A DNA stretch of 64,000 nucleotides from Streptomyces nigra (GCF_003074055.1 NZ_CP029043.1:7370501-7434500), one strand, 5' to 3'. Shown: positions 16,984-26,020, counted from the first letter of the stretch. Notes: generated by a model from the letters alone, not told the origin. Numbers and translations: made by a program.

Positions 16984-19107
16984 CGGGACCTCCGCCAAGG
17001 CCTGAGCCGACCGCTTGGTGTCCGGGTGGCCCTCGCCCAGCACACGGCGCCGCCGTACCAGGGTGTCGCGGTGCAGTTCGCGGGCGCGGGCGTGCTCCCC
17101 GAGGGCGGCCAGATCGTCCCCGAGGCTGTAGGCCGAACGGAGCGTGTCCGGGTGGTCGTCGCCGTGCAGCTGACGCCGCCGGTTCCAGACCTCCTCGTTG
17201 AGCTCCCGGGCCTGCGTGTAGTCGCCCATCTGGTGGAGCGTGATGGCCAGGTAGTGCCTCGAGCGCAGGGTGTCCGGGTGGTCCTCGCCCAGTCGCCGGC
17301 GCCGCTGCTCCAGGACCCACAGCTCCAGCTCCCGGGCCCGCTCCAACTCACCCAGGTCGCACAGGTCGGACGCGAGGTGGTGCGCGGAGTGCAGCGTGTC
17401 GGGGTGCGTCTCGCCGAGCACCCGCTGACGCCGCCGCCACACCTCCTCGTTGATGTCGCGGGCCTTCTCGCGCTCGCCGAGTTCATACAGGTCGGAGCCC
17501 AGGTAGTGCGCCGACTGCAGGGTGTCCGGGTGGTCCTCGCCGAGCAGCCGACTGCGATGCTGCCACCCCTGCTCGTCCAGGGCCCGTGCCCCGGCGAAGT
17601 CGCCCAGGTCGCAGAGGTCGGCCGCGAGCTGGTGCGCCGACCGGATGGTGTCCGGATGATCCATCCCGAGAACCCGGCACCGTCTTTCCCAGACGTCCTG
17701 GTCGACCTCCTTCGCCTGCGCGTACTCACCGAGTTCGAAGAGGTTGGACGCGAGGTTGTAGCCGGAGTTGAGCGTGTCGGGGTGGTCCGGGCCGAGCCGT
17801 TCCGTCCAGGACTCCCGGGTGATCCGGCAGATGTCGACCGCGGACCGCGACTGGCCGGAGAAGTACAGATAGCGCTGCACCTTCAGCACCAGCGCACGGA
17901 ACCCGTCCGCGTCCAGCTGCGGACCGGGCAGGGCCGCGGCGGACGACAGCAGCTCCCGGACATGCGGGACGATCATGCCGTACTCGGGCCAGGACTCCGG
18001 GGTGTCCGGGTCGCCGAGGGCGATGGTGGCGAGCAACTCCTCGGCGGCGTGATGGATCACCCCGTGCTCCTCCTGCGGCAGCCTCGCCCGGAGCAGCGTG
18101 TGGACGAGGCGGTGCATCTGCAGGGAGTTGTCGGCGTGCCGGGCCAGGCCCAGTGTGACGATCTTGCGGACGGCGAGGGCGGCCGTGGCCGTGTCACCGA
18201 GCTGGACTCCGAACCGGGGCGGCCCGACGGCGGGATCGGAGCCCAGCGGGATCGGCTCCGGCGCCAGGAACGCGAGCCGGTCGAGCAGGGTGGCCGCTGT
18301 CGGGCCGGCCGTCGCCACCAGCCGGTCACGACTCGTGGCCACCACCGACACCAGACCGGGGTGCGCCGAGACCGTACGGTCGTCCAGGCCGCTCTCCGTC
18401 GGCTGCGACTCGAGGAGCCGGAGATAGTCGGACGTCTCCAGCCCGGTCTCGTCGAGGAAGCAGCCGACCTGCTCCACCGACAGGGGGAGATCCCCCACGG
18501 CGGCCGCGACGCGGTCGGCGTCCTCGGGGGACAGGGTGGGGCACCGGCGGGACAGCAGCGTGATCGACTCGTCCCGTTCGAACTCGGGGACGTCGATGCG
18601 CGTACCGATGCGCCCGATACGGGGATCGCGGCCGGTGATGAGCAGCTTCCCTCCGTCGGGAGGGAGGAGATCGTTCATCGCGCCGAGATCGTCGAGGTTG
18701 TCGTACACCAGCAACCAGTCGTCCCTGGCGGCCAGTTCCACCCAGAGGGCGCGTATGAGGAGGGACGGCTGGACGGCGGTGAGTCCGAGCTGGGAGGCGA
18801 GGGCCGTGAGGCCGGCCATGACGGCGGCGAGCTGATCGGCGCCGACCCACCACACCAGTCCGTAGTCCTGGGCATGACGATGGGCGTACTCGAGGGCCAG
18901 CTGCGTCTTGCCGATGCCGCCCATGCCGATGAGCGACACCACTCCGGGTTCGTCGGCAGGGCCGTCCTGACCGCCGTCCCGCATGCTGGCGGCGACACGT
19001 TCGAGGAGAGTGGTCCGGCCGGTGAACGCCTGGTTACGGGAGGGCAGGGAGCGGATCGGCCGTAAGCGGGTGGCCGTTTCGGGCGATGGAGCGGATATGA
19101 CCTGCAC
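16972..19107 (-). CDS. STAND ATPase: NB-ARC domain with tetratricopeptide repeats
   Basis: A 711-residue protein. The NB-ARC region has Walker A GMGGIGKT (61-68), Walker B-like WLLVYDNLDD, sensor KLLITGRD and a winged-helix region. From about residue 430, at least seven 42-residue TPR units follow, each with LGEDHPDTL-type turns. Such NLR-like switches sense a signal and oligomerise; many act in defence or regulation. It overlaps the convergent PLP-enzyme stop by 12 bases. The first possible start is GTG 19107 with no clear ribosome site, yet the frame continues upstream with coding-like sequence lacking a start. Confidence 0.75.
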   Translation of the reverse strand: MQVISAPSPETATRLRPIRSLPSRNQAFTGRTTLLERVAASMRDGGQDGPADEPGVVSLIGMGGIGKTQLALEYAHRHAQDYGLVWWVGADQLAAVMAGLTALASQLGLTAVQPSLLIRALWVELAARDDWLLVYDNLDDLGAMNDLLPPDGGKLLITGRDPRIGRIGTRIDVPEFERDESITLLSRRCPTLSPEDADRVAAAVGDLPLSVEQVGCFLDETGLETSDYLRLLESQPTESGLDDRTVSAHPGLVSVVATSRDRLVATAGPTAATLLDRLAFLAPEPIPLGSDPAVGPPRFGVQLGDTATAALAVRKIVTLGLARHADNSLQMHRLVHTLLRARLPQEEHGVIHHAAEELLATIALGDPDTPESWPEYGMIVPHVRELLSSAAALPGPQLDADGFRALVLKVQRYLYFSGQSRSAVDICRITRESWTERLGPDHPDTLNSGYNLASNLFELGEYAQAKEVDQDVWERRCRVLGMDHPDTIRSAHQLAADLCDLGDFAGARALDEQGWQHRSRLLGEDHPDTLQSAHYLGSDLYELGEREKARDINEEVWRRRQRVLGETHPDTLHSAHHLASDLCDLGELERARELELWVLEQRRRRLGEDHPDTLRSRHYLAITLHQMGDYTQARELNEEVWNRRRQLHGDDHPDTLRSAYSLGDDLAALGEHARARELHRDTLVRRRRVLGEGHPDTKRSAQALAEVPSAP

Positions 19108-19196
19108 ATGGTCGATGTGGTCGGCAAGTAGTCCGCCGTAGAGCGCTGCCTTGGCGGCGGCGACCGTCGGCTGGGCGGGCGTCTCTCCGGGACCGC

Positions 19197-19655
19197 TTAG
19201 CCCTCGTGCGGCCCCGGCCGGGAAGGGTGGTGGCCGGTGGTCACTCCTCCCGAGACGTTGCCCGCGACCACGACTCCGCCTGTCTCGGCCCGGAGGTCAC
19301 GTGCCGTGCCGATTCCGTTGTACGGCGCCAGGCCGGCTTCGTGACGCTGCAGACGGTCGACGGACGCGGCCAACTCCGTCGCGAACGCGGGGTCTTCCTC
19401 CGCCATGTCGGCGATCGCGTCCGTCGCCCGCCGTGTCGTGCGCTCCGTCACCTCGCCGTCGCCGGCCTGCTCCAGCAGCCGGGTCAGGGCGGGATCGTCG
19501 CCGACGGCTCCGCTGACCAGTTCGTGGAGGGCGTCCATGTTCTCGTCGAGCACCTGATCCGCCGCGACGTCGGCTCCGGCACTCACTCTGCGCGCCTTGC
19601 GCACGAGGTATCCGACCGCCGCTCCGGCCACCAGGTCCACTCCGGGTGTGGGCAC
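19197..19655 (-). CDS. Small helical protein encoded between two STAND genes
   Basis: A 152-residue acidic, mostly helical protein: hydrophobic N-terminal stretch GVDLVAGAAVGYLV, then helices around VLDENMDALHELVSGAVGDD and DAIADMAEEDPAFATELAAS, and a glycine/valine tail (ETGGVVVAGNVSGGV). No enzymatic motif. GTG 19655 follows GGGGGAGGAAAC; ATG 19685 is an alternative. It lies upstream of the NB-ARC/TPR gene on the same strand, so it is probably cotranscribed and may be an adaptor or effector. Function unknown. Confidence 0.6.
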   Translation of the reverse strand: MPTPGVDLVAGAAVGYLVRKARRVSAGADVAADQVLDENMDALHELVSGAVGDDPALTRLLEQAGDGEVTERTTRRATDAIADMAEEDPAFATELAASVDRLQRHEAGLAPYNGIGTARDLRAETGGVVVAGNVSGGVTTGHHPSRPGPHEG

Positions 19656-19794
19656 GTTTCCTCCCCCGTTGTCGGCTGAGACCATTTAACACCTTGACGG
19701 CATGGTTGCTGGCGATTGCTACCCGACAACTTCCTTGCCTTTGAGGCGTGTTCAGTCGACGTCGCTCGGCGCAGGCCGACGGGATGTACGGCCA

Positions 19795-22224
19795 TCAGGC
19801 GCGATCGGTGACGCCGAGGGCGTTCAGGAGGGCGACGCTGAGGCGGGTGTCGGGGTGGTCCTCACCGAGGACACGCCGTCGGCGTTCGGAGGTGTCGCGG
19901 GCGATGCGGACGGCTTCGTCGATCCGGCCCAGCCCCGCCAGGGTCGCCGCCAGGTTGGACGCGGTGTCCAGAGTCTCGGGATGGTCGTCGCCGAGGACCC
20001 GCCGTCGGCGGAGCAGGGTGTCCTCGGCCAGCTCGCACGCCTCGGCCAGACGCCCCAACTCCGCCAGGTCGGTCGCCATGTTGGAGGCGGTGGACAGCGT
20101 GTCGGGGTGGTCCTCGCCGAGGGCCCGCCGCTGCCGGCTCACGATGTCCTGGGCGAGGGCCAGGCCCTCCTCCACGCGTCCCAGCCCGGCGAGACAGACC
20201 GCCACGGTGGATGCGACGGCGAGCGTCTCGGGGTGCTCCTCGCCCACGACCTGCCGGTATCGATGGAGCGTGCCCTGGGCCAGAACCAGTGCCTCGTCGG
20301 TCTGTCCGAGATCCATCAGGTCGGCGGCCAGGTTCGCGGCGGTACGCAACACCTCGGGATGGTCTGCGCCGAGTTCCTGTCGTTGCCGGTCGAGGAGGCC
20401 GCGGTGGAGGGAGAGGGAGCGGTGATGATCGGCGACGGCAGCGGCGGCCCGGGCCAGGCAGGCGGTGGCGCGCCGGGTGGCGGCATGATCCGCGCCCAAC
20501 TCCGCGGTCCAGGTGCGGTGCAGGCTCTCGAGCCGGGGGAGTACGGCCGTGGCACTGCCGCGGTCGACCAGGTACTGGCAGGCCTCGCAGGCGGCCAGCC
20601 GTGCGGCGTCCGTGACCAGATCGCCGGGCGCGATGGCGAGCAGATGCGGGAGCGGATCGGGCCAGCCGGGCCACGCGGCCGGATCCTGGGCACGGCCTGG
20701 GAACGCGGCGGCGAGCAGCAGGCTGGCGTGGCGAGCGGCGGCGGCACGCTCCGGGACGGTGAGCTGGGCGGCTATGACGGCCTGGGTGAGCCGGTTCAGA
20801 TGAAGGGCGCCGCCTTCCACGCGCGCCAGCCCGTGTCGCTGGAGCGCTGTCAGTACGCGGTTCCGCGCGGTCCGGTCGACCAGGACCTGACCGATGAACG
20901 ACGAGGCGCCAGGGCGCTGGCGGCCTTCCAGGACCGGCAGGGTGAACGGCTCCGGAGCGAGCAACGCGCAGGCGTGGAGCACCTGGACGGCCTGGGGATC
21001 CTGCACGCGCAGACGTCGCGTGCTGAGCCGTATCTGTGCGGCCAGCGTCCGGGGGTAGTCGAGCGGTTTGCCCGCGTCGGTCACCTCACCGGCCCTGTCG
21101 GCGAGTTGCTCCAGATAATCCCGCACGCTCGTCGTGGCCAGGACCTCGGCTGCCTGCACCAGGGCGAGGGGCCAGTCGTCCAGTGCCGCCGCGAGCCGGT
21201 CCGCGTCTGTGGCCGTCAGCCATGGCGTGCGGGCCCGGAGGAGCGAGACCGAGTCCCTGCGGGCCAGTACGCCGACAGGGACAGGGGTGGCGAACTCGTG
21301 CCGGCGCGAGCTGCGCGAGGTGATCAGGACGTGTCCCGCTCCGGACGGCAGAGAGGCGGCCACCGCATCGGGGTCCTCGGCGCTGTCGAACACGATCAGC
21401 CAGCGCGTCCGCGACCGCAGCTCCGCCGCCAGCGCGGGTACGGCGTCCTGGGTGGATGTGGTCGCGTCAGCGGCGCCGATGGCGACGGCCAGCCGAGCGA
21501 GCTGGTCAGGGATGAGTGCGGGGTCCTCCGCCCGCACCCACCACACCAGCTCGTAGTCGCCGCAGAAGCGGTGCGCGTACTCGACGGCCACCTGGCTCTT
21601 GCCCACCGCCGCCTGCCCGTGCAGAGCGACCGGCACGGCCGCTGGCCCGCTCGCCAGCCGGCCGCGAAGGTCGACAAGGAGTTCGTCACGGCCGACAAGT
21701 CCGGGATTGCGCGCCGGTACGTTCCACACCCGGGGCAGTGACCCCGGCAGCCGGGGCCCCGTCGACCGCGAGCGGCTACGGCGTTCATCGTCGCCCGGAA
21801 ACGGCGGTCGTACGTCGGGTGCCCCAACGGGCCCGGCGACCGCGGCCAACAGCGCTTGCCGGGCCGCCTCCTCCTCCATCCCGTACAGCGCCGGAGCCTT
21901 GAGCGCTCGCACCATGGGTGGCGCCGCCGAGTCGTCGAGGCGGACCGGGACGAGCCGATCCCGGCCGGCGATCACCGCCGTCCACTCCTCCGTCGTCCAT
22001 CTGCGGCGGTCGAAGTAGGCGGCCGAGAACAACGCCACCAGTCGACGCTCAGCGAGGGCCTCGTCCATCCGCACGACGACGTTGTCCCCGGCACCCCAGT
22101 GCCAGGAGTCCAGCTCGACGTCGTACCCGGCGTCCTGCAACTGCCAGGCCACCCACTCGGCCCACGCCAGATCGGCCCCCGCATGGCTGACGAACAACCA
22201 GGGCCTGCCCTCGGATCCCTCCAT
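19795..22224 (-). CDS. TIR-NB-ARC-TPR protein (NLR-like)
   Basis: An 809-residue protein with three parts. The TIR domain spans about 8-130 (WLFVSHAGADLAWAEWVAWQ, ALFSAAYFDRRRWTTEEW), with Glu79/Glu80 at the position of the NAD-hydrolase glutamate. The NB-ARC has Walker A GQAAVGKS (203-210), WLIVFDSAED and HVLITSRSS. C-terminal TPRs have LGADHPEVL/LGEDHPDTL turns. The order is that of plant TNL receptors and of bacterial TIR-STAND proteins proposed in phage defence; NADase activity is inferred. ATG 22224 has GGGGGG 5 bases before; GTG 22230 is an alternative. Confidence 0.8.
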   Translation of the reverse strand: MEGSEGRPWLFVSHAGADLAWAEWVAWQLQDAGYDVELDSWHWGAGDNVVVRMDEALAERRLVALFSAAYFDRRRWTTEEWTAVIAGRDRLVPVRLDDSAAPPMVRALKAPALYGMEEEAARQALLAAVAGPVGAPDVRPPFPGDDERRSRSRSTGPRLPGSLPRVWNVPARNPGLVGRDELLVDLRGRLASGPAAVPVALHGQAAVGKSQVAVEYAHRFCGDYELVWWVRAEDPALIPDQLARLAVAIGAADATTSTQDAVPALAAELRSRTRWLIVFDSAEDPDAVAASLPSGAGHVLITSRSSRRHEFATPVPVGVLARRDSVSLLRARTPWLTATDADRLAAALDDWPLALVQAAEVLATTSVRDYLEQLADRAGEVTDAGKPLDYPRTLAAQIRLSTRRLRVQDPQAVQVLHACALLAPEPFTLPVLEGRQRPGASSFIGQVLVDRTARNRVLTALQRHGLARVEGGALHLNRLTQAVIAAQLTVPERAAAARHASLLLAAAFPGRAQDPAAWPGWPDPLPHLLAIAPGDLVTDAARLAACEACQYLVDRGSATAVLPRLESLHRTWTAELGADHAATRRATACLARAAAAVADHHRSLSLHRGLLDRQRQELGADHPEVLRTAANLAADLMDLGQTDEALVLAQGTLHRYRQVVGEEHPETLAVASTVAVCLAGLGRVEEGLALAQDIVSRQRRALGEDHPDTLSTASNMATDLAELGRLAEACELAEDTLLRRRRVLGDDHPETLDTASNLAATLAGLGRIDEAVRIARDTSERRRRVLGEDHPDTRLSVALLNALGVTDRA

Positions 22225-22253
22225 GACCACCCCCCGCCGGAGTCAGCCTGCGC

Positions 22254-22640
22254 TCAGTCGTGGGGGCCGGAGACAGGCCTGCGGCCGAGTATCCGGATCC
22301 CCCTCGCCTTGTGGCCGCTCATGGTCTTCACGGTGATGTCCCGACTGGCCACGGTCGTGAAGTCGCGCAGCAACGAGAAGAACCATGAGCGCGAGTGATG
22401 CCTGGATACCCCACCGTCTTCCGTCTCAAAGACGCCGTGGTCGTCGAAGTGGGAGGAGCCCCGGGCGTAACGCGCGGTTGCGCTCGTCCTCCTGCAGCAA
22501 GAAGCCACTGACGTGGAGAGACCCGCCGGGCTTGAGGACCCGGTGGGCGTCGACGTCTTCGTGGCCGCGGCGGAGTTCCAGTACGGGATCTGACTGTCGA
22601 GGTCCGACACGGCGGATGCCTTCCTGACGCAGGTGCGGTC
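22254..22640 (-). pseudogene. Decayed SAM-dependent methyltransferase (core deleted, frameshifted)
   Basis: Three pieces in coding order but different frames. The N-terminal piece (SDLDSQIPYWNSAAATKT) is at about 22620-22560. The middle piece (VLKPGGSLHVSGFLLQEDER) is at about 22545-22485. The C-terminal piece is GVFETEDGGVSRHHSRSWFF...TVKTMSGHKARG, ending at 22254. In this family the first and second pieces are normally separated by the SAM-binding Rossmann core, about 85 residues, which is missing. A further frame change separates pieces two and three. The gene cannot make an active enzyme. Confidence 0.7.
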
Positions 22641-22694
22641 ACCCTGCCCGGCGCCCTTGACCCTCACGTGGCGTCAGGCCGCATAGTCGGGGCC

Positions 22695-23810
22695 GTGGAG
22701 GATCACTGGACCGTGGGACGCGTGGCAGAGCTCGCCGGCGTCACCGTGCGCACGCTGCACCACTACGACGCGATCGGGCTGGTACGGCCGTCGGCGCGCA
22801 CCGCGAAGGGGTACCGGGCCTACTCGGCGGAGGACGTCGAGCGCCTACGTGAGGTGCTGGCCCACCGGCGGCTGGGCCTCGGGCTGCGTGAGATCGCGGA
22901 ACTGGTGGGCGACGCGTCGACCGACGTGGTCGCGCGCCTGATCCAGCTCCGCGACCTGCTGCTGGAACGGCGTGACCGCGCCGACGCCATGGTGGCGGCC
23001 CTCGACAGGGAACTCGAAGCAAGGGGGAGGGGACTGACGGTGACACCGGAGGAACAGCTGGAAGTGCTCGGCTCGCGCCTGTACGACGCGATCGGCGGCG
23101 CCTACACCGCGACGCGCCGCACAGAACCACGGATCGCCACCCAGATCCTCGACGCACTCGGCGACGCACGGACCGTCCTGAACGTCGGAGCCGGCACGGG
23201 CAACTACGAACCCGCGGGGCGCGAGGTGACCGCCGTGGAACCGTCGGCGGTCATGAGACGACAGCGCCCGGTCGGCTCGGCACCGTGTGTGGCCGCCGCA
23301 GCGGAGAGTCTGCCGTTCGAGGACGACTCGTTCGACGCCGCGATGGCCGTGTCCACCGTGCACCACTGGGAGGACCCGCTCGCAGGGCTGCGCGAGATGC
23401 GGCGTGTGGCCCGCCGCGTCGTCGTGCTCACCTTCGACATCGACGAGCCCGGATGGCAGGACCGATTCTGGTTGACCCGGGACTATCTGCCGGAGTTCGC
23501 CGGAGTCCTCGCGGGGTTCCCCTCACTCGCCGGCATGGCCGACGCGATCGACGCCCGCACCGAGCCGGTACCCATCCCGTGGGACTGCGCCGACGGCCTG
23601 TTCGAGGCGTACTGGCGTCGACCGGGGGCGTATCTGGAGGAGCCGGTGCGCCGCGCGATGTCGGTGTGGACCAGGGTCGGCCCGGAGGCGGAGCAGCGGG
23701 CGGTGCGAAGCCTCGGCGACGACCTGGAGTCCGGCCGGTGGACCGAGCGCAACGGCGACCTCGCCGGCCTGGACGCGGCAGATCTCGGCCTCCGCCTGCT
23801 CATCGCGTGA
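22695..23810 (+). CDS. MerR-type HTH fused to a SAM-dependent methyltransferase
   Basis: A 371-residue fusion. Residues 5-75 are a MerR DNA-binding domain (WTVGRVAELAGVTVRTLHHY, YSAEDVERLREVLAHR). Residues 76-112 are a coiled-coil helix. TVTPEEQLEVLG (115-126) is the linker seen in TipA-like MerR proteins. From 127, a class I methyltransferase follows (VLNVGAGTGNYEP motif I at 161-173, LPFEDDSFDAAMAVSTVHHW). The MerR effector domain is replaced by an enzyme. GTG 22695 fits the usual MerR N-terminus; 22668 is an alternative. A strong hairpin follows. Target and substrate unknown. Confidence 0.8.
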   Translation: MEDHWTVGRVAELAGVTVRTLHHYDAIGLVRPSARTAKGYRAYSAEDVERLREVLAHRRLGLGLREIAELVGDASTDVVARLIQLRDLLLERRDRADAMVAALDRELEARGRGLTVTPEEQLEVLGSRLYDAIGGAYTATRRTEPRIATQILDALGDARTVLNVGAGTGNYEPAGREVTAVEPSAVMRRQRPVGSAPCVAAAAESLPFEDDSFDAAMAVSTVHHWEDPLAGLREMRRVARRVVVLTFDIDEPGWQDRFWLTRDYLPEFAGVLAGFPSLAGMADAIDARTEPVPIPWDCADGLFEAYWRRPGAYLEEPVRRAMSVWTRVGPEAEQRAVRSLGDDLESGRWTERNGDLAGLDAADLGLRLLIA

Positions 23811-23819
23811 ACGGACGGA

Positions 23820-23848
23820 GGGCCCGGCATCGCGAAGATGCCGGGCCC
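23820..23848 (+). terminator. Hairpin terminator after the MerR-methyltransferase gene
   Basis: Perfect 12-base stem (GGGCCCGGCATC, 23820-23831; complement 23837-23848) with a 5-base loop GCGAA, starting 10 bases after the stop codon. Strong stem without a T-run. Confidence 0.8.
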
Positions 23849-23981
23849 GTGCCACACGCTCAGAGGGCGTGCCCTCGGTGTCCACCGTTGGAGTCCGTCG
23901 CCTCGCGGGATGCCGCGATGGCGTACTCGTCACGACTCGAGCCGGGTGTGTGGTGTCCTCCCCGCCCGGTATCCAGACTGC

Positions 23982-24224
23982 TCAGAAGGGCATACGGCCC
24001 CGAACCCGGCGCCCCGCCGACCCGCTGCGGCCCACCGCACGCGAGCTGCTGTGGAAGGGCTTGCTGAAGAGGCGGCCCAGAGGACCGGGCGCCTTGCCCC
24101 CGGCTCGCGCACCGGCACCGAGCGTGCGTTGCGTGCCGCGTTCGGGGTGCCGGGAGAGACGAGGGATGAAGAAGGCCAGAACAGCCAGTACGACACAAAT
24201 GCCGATCACGCCGACGATTGCCAC
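23982..24224 (-). CDS. DUF6411 family small membrane protein
   Basis: An 80-residue protein with an N-terminal transmembrane helix (GVIGICVVLAVLAFFIPRLS) and a basic, glycine/serine-rich tail (GRLFSKPFHSSSRAVGRSG). This closely follows the small DUF6411 protein conserved across Streptomyces. AAAGGAGCCAACC precedes the GTG start at 24224, a strong ribosome site. Function unknown. Confidence 0.8.
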   Translation of the reverse strand: MAIVGVIGICVVLAVLAFFIPRLSRHPERGTQRTLGAGARAGGKAPGPLGRLFSKPFHSSSRAVGRSGSAGRRVRGRMPF

Positions 24225-24410
24225 GGTTGGCTCCTTTCGATGGTAGGAGTCGCATGCCCCGCATCACCGCACCTATGTGGAGGACTTTCGCGCGAGATCA
24301 GGGACGAGTGGCTGGACCCTCGGCCGCTCCTGGCGCCCGGTGCCCTCGGAGTATGTGATCACGTAGATTGTGGCTCTTCGACGATGTGGGATGTGGGCGG
24401 GGGAGCGGAA

Positions 24411-25001
24411 GTGGGTGGACATCCGGTGGTGGCGGCGCTGGCGCAGGTCGTGCCGACGACGCACGGCGTGGACGAGCGGATCGACTGGAACGAGCTGGAG
24501 GAGATCTGGGGGACCCGCCTCCCGGCCGACTATGTCGCCTTCATGGAGGTGTACGGGGCAGGGGAGCTCAGTGAGTCCATCGACATCCTGCTGCCGGTAC
24601 CGCGACCCGAGGCCTACTCGGACGGTTCAGGGCTGAAGGACGAGACGGCGAACGCCCGCGGCACGTGGGAGATGTGCGGCGGTCGGAAAGTCCTGGATGT
24701 GGACCCGGATTCCATGCTGGCTTGGGGCGTCACCAGCGGCGCCGACATCTACTGCTGGCTGAGGACGGGCGACGATCCCGATGAATGGCCGGTGCTCGTC
24801 TGCGGTCGGCACACGAATCCCCACTTCCAGGTCCACTCCTCCGGAATGGCGGAGTTCCTGCACAGGCTGCTCACCGACGAGGAATTCCAGGAGGAGACGA
24901 TCAGTGTCGTCCTCCCGAAGAAGCACTCCTTCGTCAACTGGCGTGAACAGCAACGGCGTTTGGAGGCAGGCCTCGACCCGTCCACGGGAGAGCCCTGGTG
25001 A
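24411..25001 (+). CDS. SMI1/KNR4 (SUKH) family protein
   Basis: A 196-residue SUKH protein: IDWNELEEIWGTRLPADYVA, FMEVYGAGELSESIDILLPV, GVTSGADIYCWLRTGDDPDE, WPVLVCGRH and SGMAEFLHRLLTDEEFQEE. The LPADY...YGAG core is the family signature. Members are frequently immunity proteins, but no toxin is next to it. GTG 24411 follows GGGGGAGCGGAA; an ATG at 24384 is possible. The frame is open far upstream but that part is shadow. Confidence 0.8.
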   Translation: MGGHPVVAALAQVVPTTHGVDERIDWNELEEIWGTRLPADYVAFMEVYGAGELSESIDILLPVPRPEAYSDGSGLKDETANARGTWEMCGGRKVLDVDPDSMLAWGVTSGADIYCWLRTGDDPDEWPVLVCGRHTNPHFQVHSSGMAEFLHRLLTDEEFQEETISVVLPKKHSFVNWREQQRRLEAGLDPSTGEPW

Positions 25002-25209
25002 CGCCAGACGCTTTGTAGTGGCCGACGCGCGCTGCGAGGTGCCCTGTTCCCGCCGATGACCTCGGCGCTCGGCGACGCCGGCCACGGCGACACCGGCGCC
25101 GGGTGGGCGGCGTGCTGCGTGTACTTACCCGGAGACCAGCACCCTCGCTGCGCCACATACTCGGGGCGAGGGCATTCTCCGGCGATAGCGTGTCGCTGAA
25201 ATCTGTCGG

Positions 25210-25405
25210 CGCCGGGTGTACGCGGTCGACCTGATGGGCGACGCGGGCCGCACCGAACCGGGGCGCGTGCCCTTCAAGAACGCCGGCGACCTGACGACCT
25301 GGCTGGACTCTCTGCTGGACGGACTGGGGCACGCCCGAACGGACCTGTGCGGCCACTCCTACGGCGCCTGGATCGCCGTCACGTGGGCCGCCCGCCCACC
25401 GCCGT
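25210..25405 (+). pseudogene. Alpha/beta hydrolase fragment
   Basis: About 63 codons of a typical alpha/beta hydrolase core: VYAVDLMGDAGRTEPGRVPF, DLTTWLDSLLDGLGHARTDL, then the nucleophile elbow CGHSYGAWIAVTWAARPP. It has no N-terminal strands, no start region, and nothing of the lid, acid or histidine after the elbow. The sequence then dissolves into unrelated DNA before the next gene. An internal remnant, not a functional gene. Confidence 0.65.
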
Positions 25406-25462
25406 ATCGCGACGTGATCGCGGACAGGTACTATCCGCGGGTCGTCCAACGGGGGAGGGACC

Positions 25463-26020
25463 ATGGCCGAGGGCCGCGAAGTCACCAGTGGGGCCGAAGA
25501 GAGCCACGCCACCGGCGTGGAGGAGGCGGCGGTGCACCTGGTGTACCGTCCGCAGCCTGCCGACACACTGGCCGGTATACGGGCGCGGCAGCGGATCAAG
25601 CGGTGGGGGCTGGTGCTGCGGGCCGTGTTCCTCTTCCTGTGGGTGGCTCAGTGGCTGCTGGGCGCCGTCCGCCGAGGCGAAGTCGAACCGGTCTCCACCG
25701 TGCTCTTCCTCTTCGTCCTCGTCCTCGTGGCCGGTTACCCGCGGGCGCAGGCCGCCCAGGTGCAGCGGCTCGTCGGATGGCAGGGCGAGTACCGCACGAC
25801 CGTGTCCCCGTCCGGCATCACGACCAGCAGCGACCACACCACGCTCATCCAGAAGTGGTCGGTGTACCAGGGCTACCGCGAGACGAAAGGGCACTTCGCC
25901 CTGCTCAGCCGCGACCCCAACATCCTGTGCGTCGAGATCCTGCCCAAGCGCGGCCTGAGCACCCCCGACGACGTCCCCCGACTCCGCGAACTACTCGACC
26001 GGTGCACGGAGCGCGTCTGA
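25463..26020 (+). CDS. YcxB-like membrane protein
   Basis: A 185-residue protein with two adjacent transmembrane helices (WGLVLRAVFLFLWVAQWLLG and STVLFLFVLVLVAGY). A soluble C-terminal domain follows (GEYRTTVSPSGITTSSDHTT, IQKWSVYQGYRETKGHFALL, VEILPKRGLSTPDDVPRLR). This layout fits the YcxB family, a PH-like cytoplasmic domain behind two membrane spans. GGGGGAGGGACC precedes the ATG. Function unknown. Confidence 0.7.
   Translation: MAEGREVTSGAEESHATGVEEAAVHLVYRPQPADTLAGIRARQRIKRWGLVLRAVFLFLWVAQWLLGAVRRGEVEPVSTVLFLFVLVLVAGYPRAQAAQVQRLVGWQGEYRTTVSPSGITTSSDHTTLIQKWSVYQGYRETKGHFALLSRDPNILCVEILPKRGLSTPDDVPRLRELLDRCTERV

Noticed and set aside
17026..19065. 679-codon plus-strand frame opposite the NB-ARC/TPR gene
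   Set aside because: Shadow of the STAND gene; lacks any domain and mirrors its TPR periodicity.
19702..21741. 679-codon plus-strand frame opposite the TIR-STAND gene
   Set aside because: Repetitive Gly/Val/Arg shadow of the TPR region, no start context.
16972..22224. FxSxx-COOH (FxsABC) RiPP system
   Set aside because: The TPR proteins resemble FxsT, but no short precursor with a C-terminal FxSxx and no radical-SAM gene was found.
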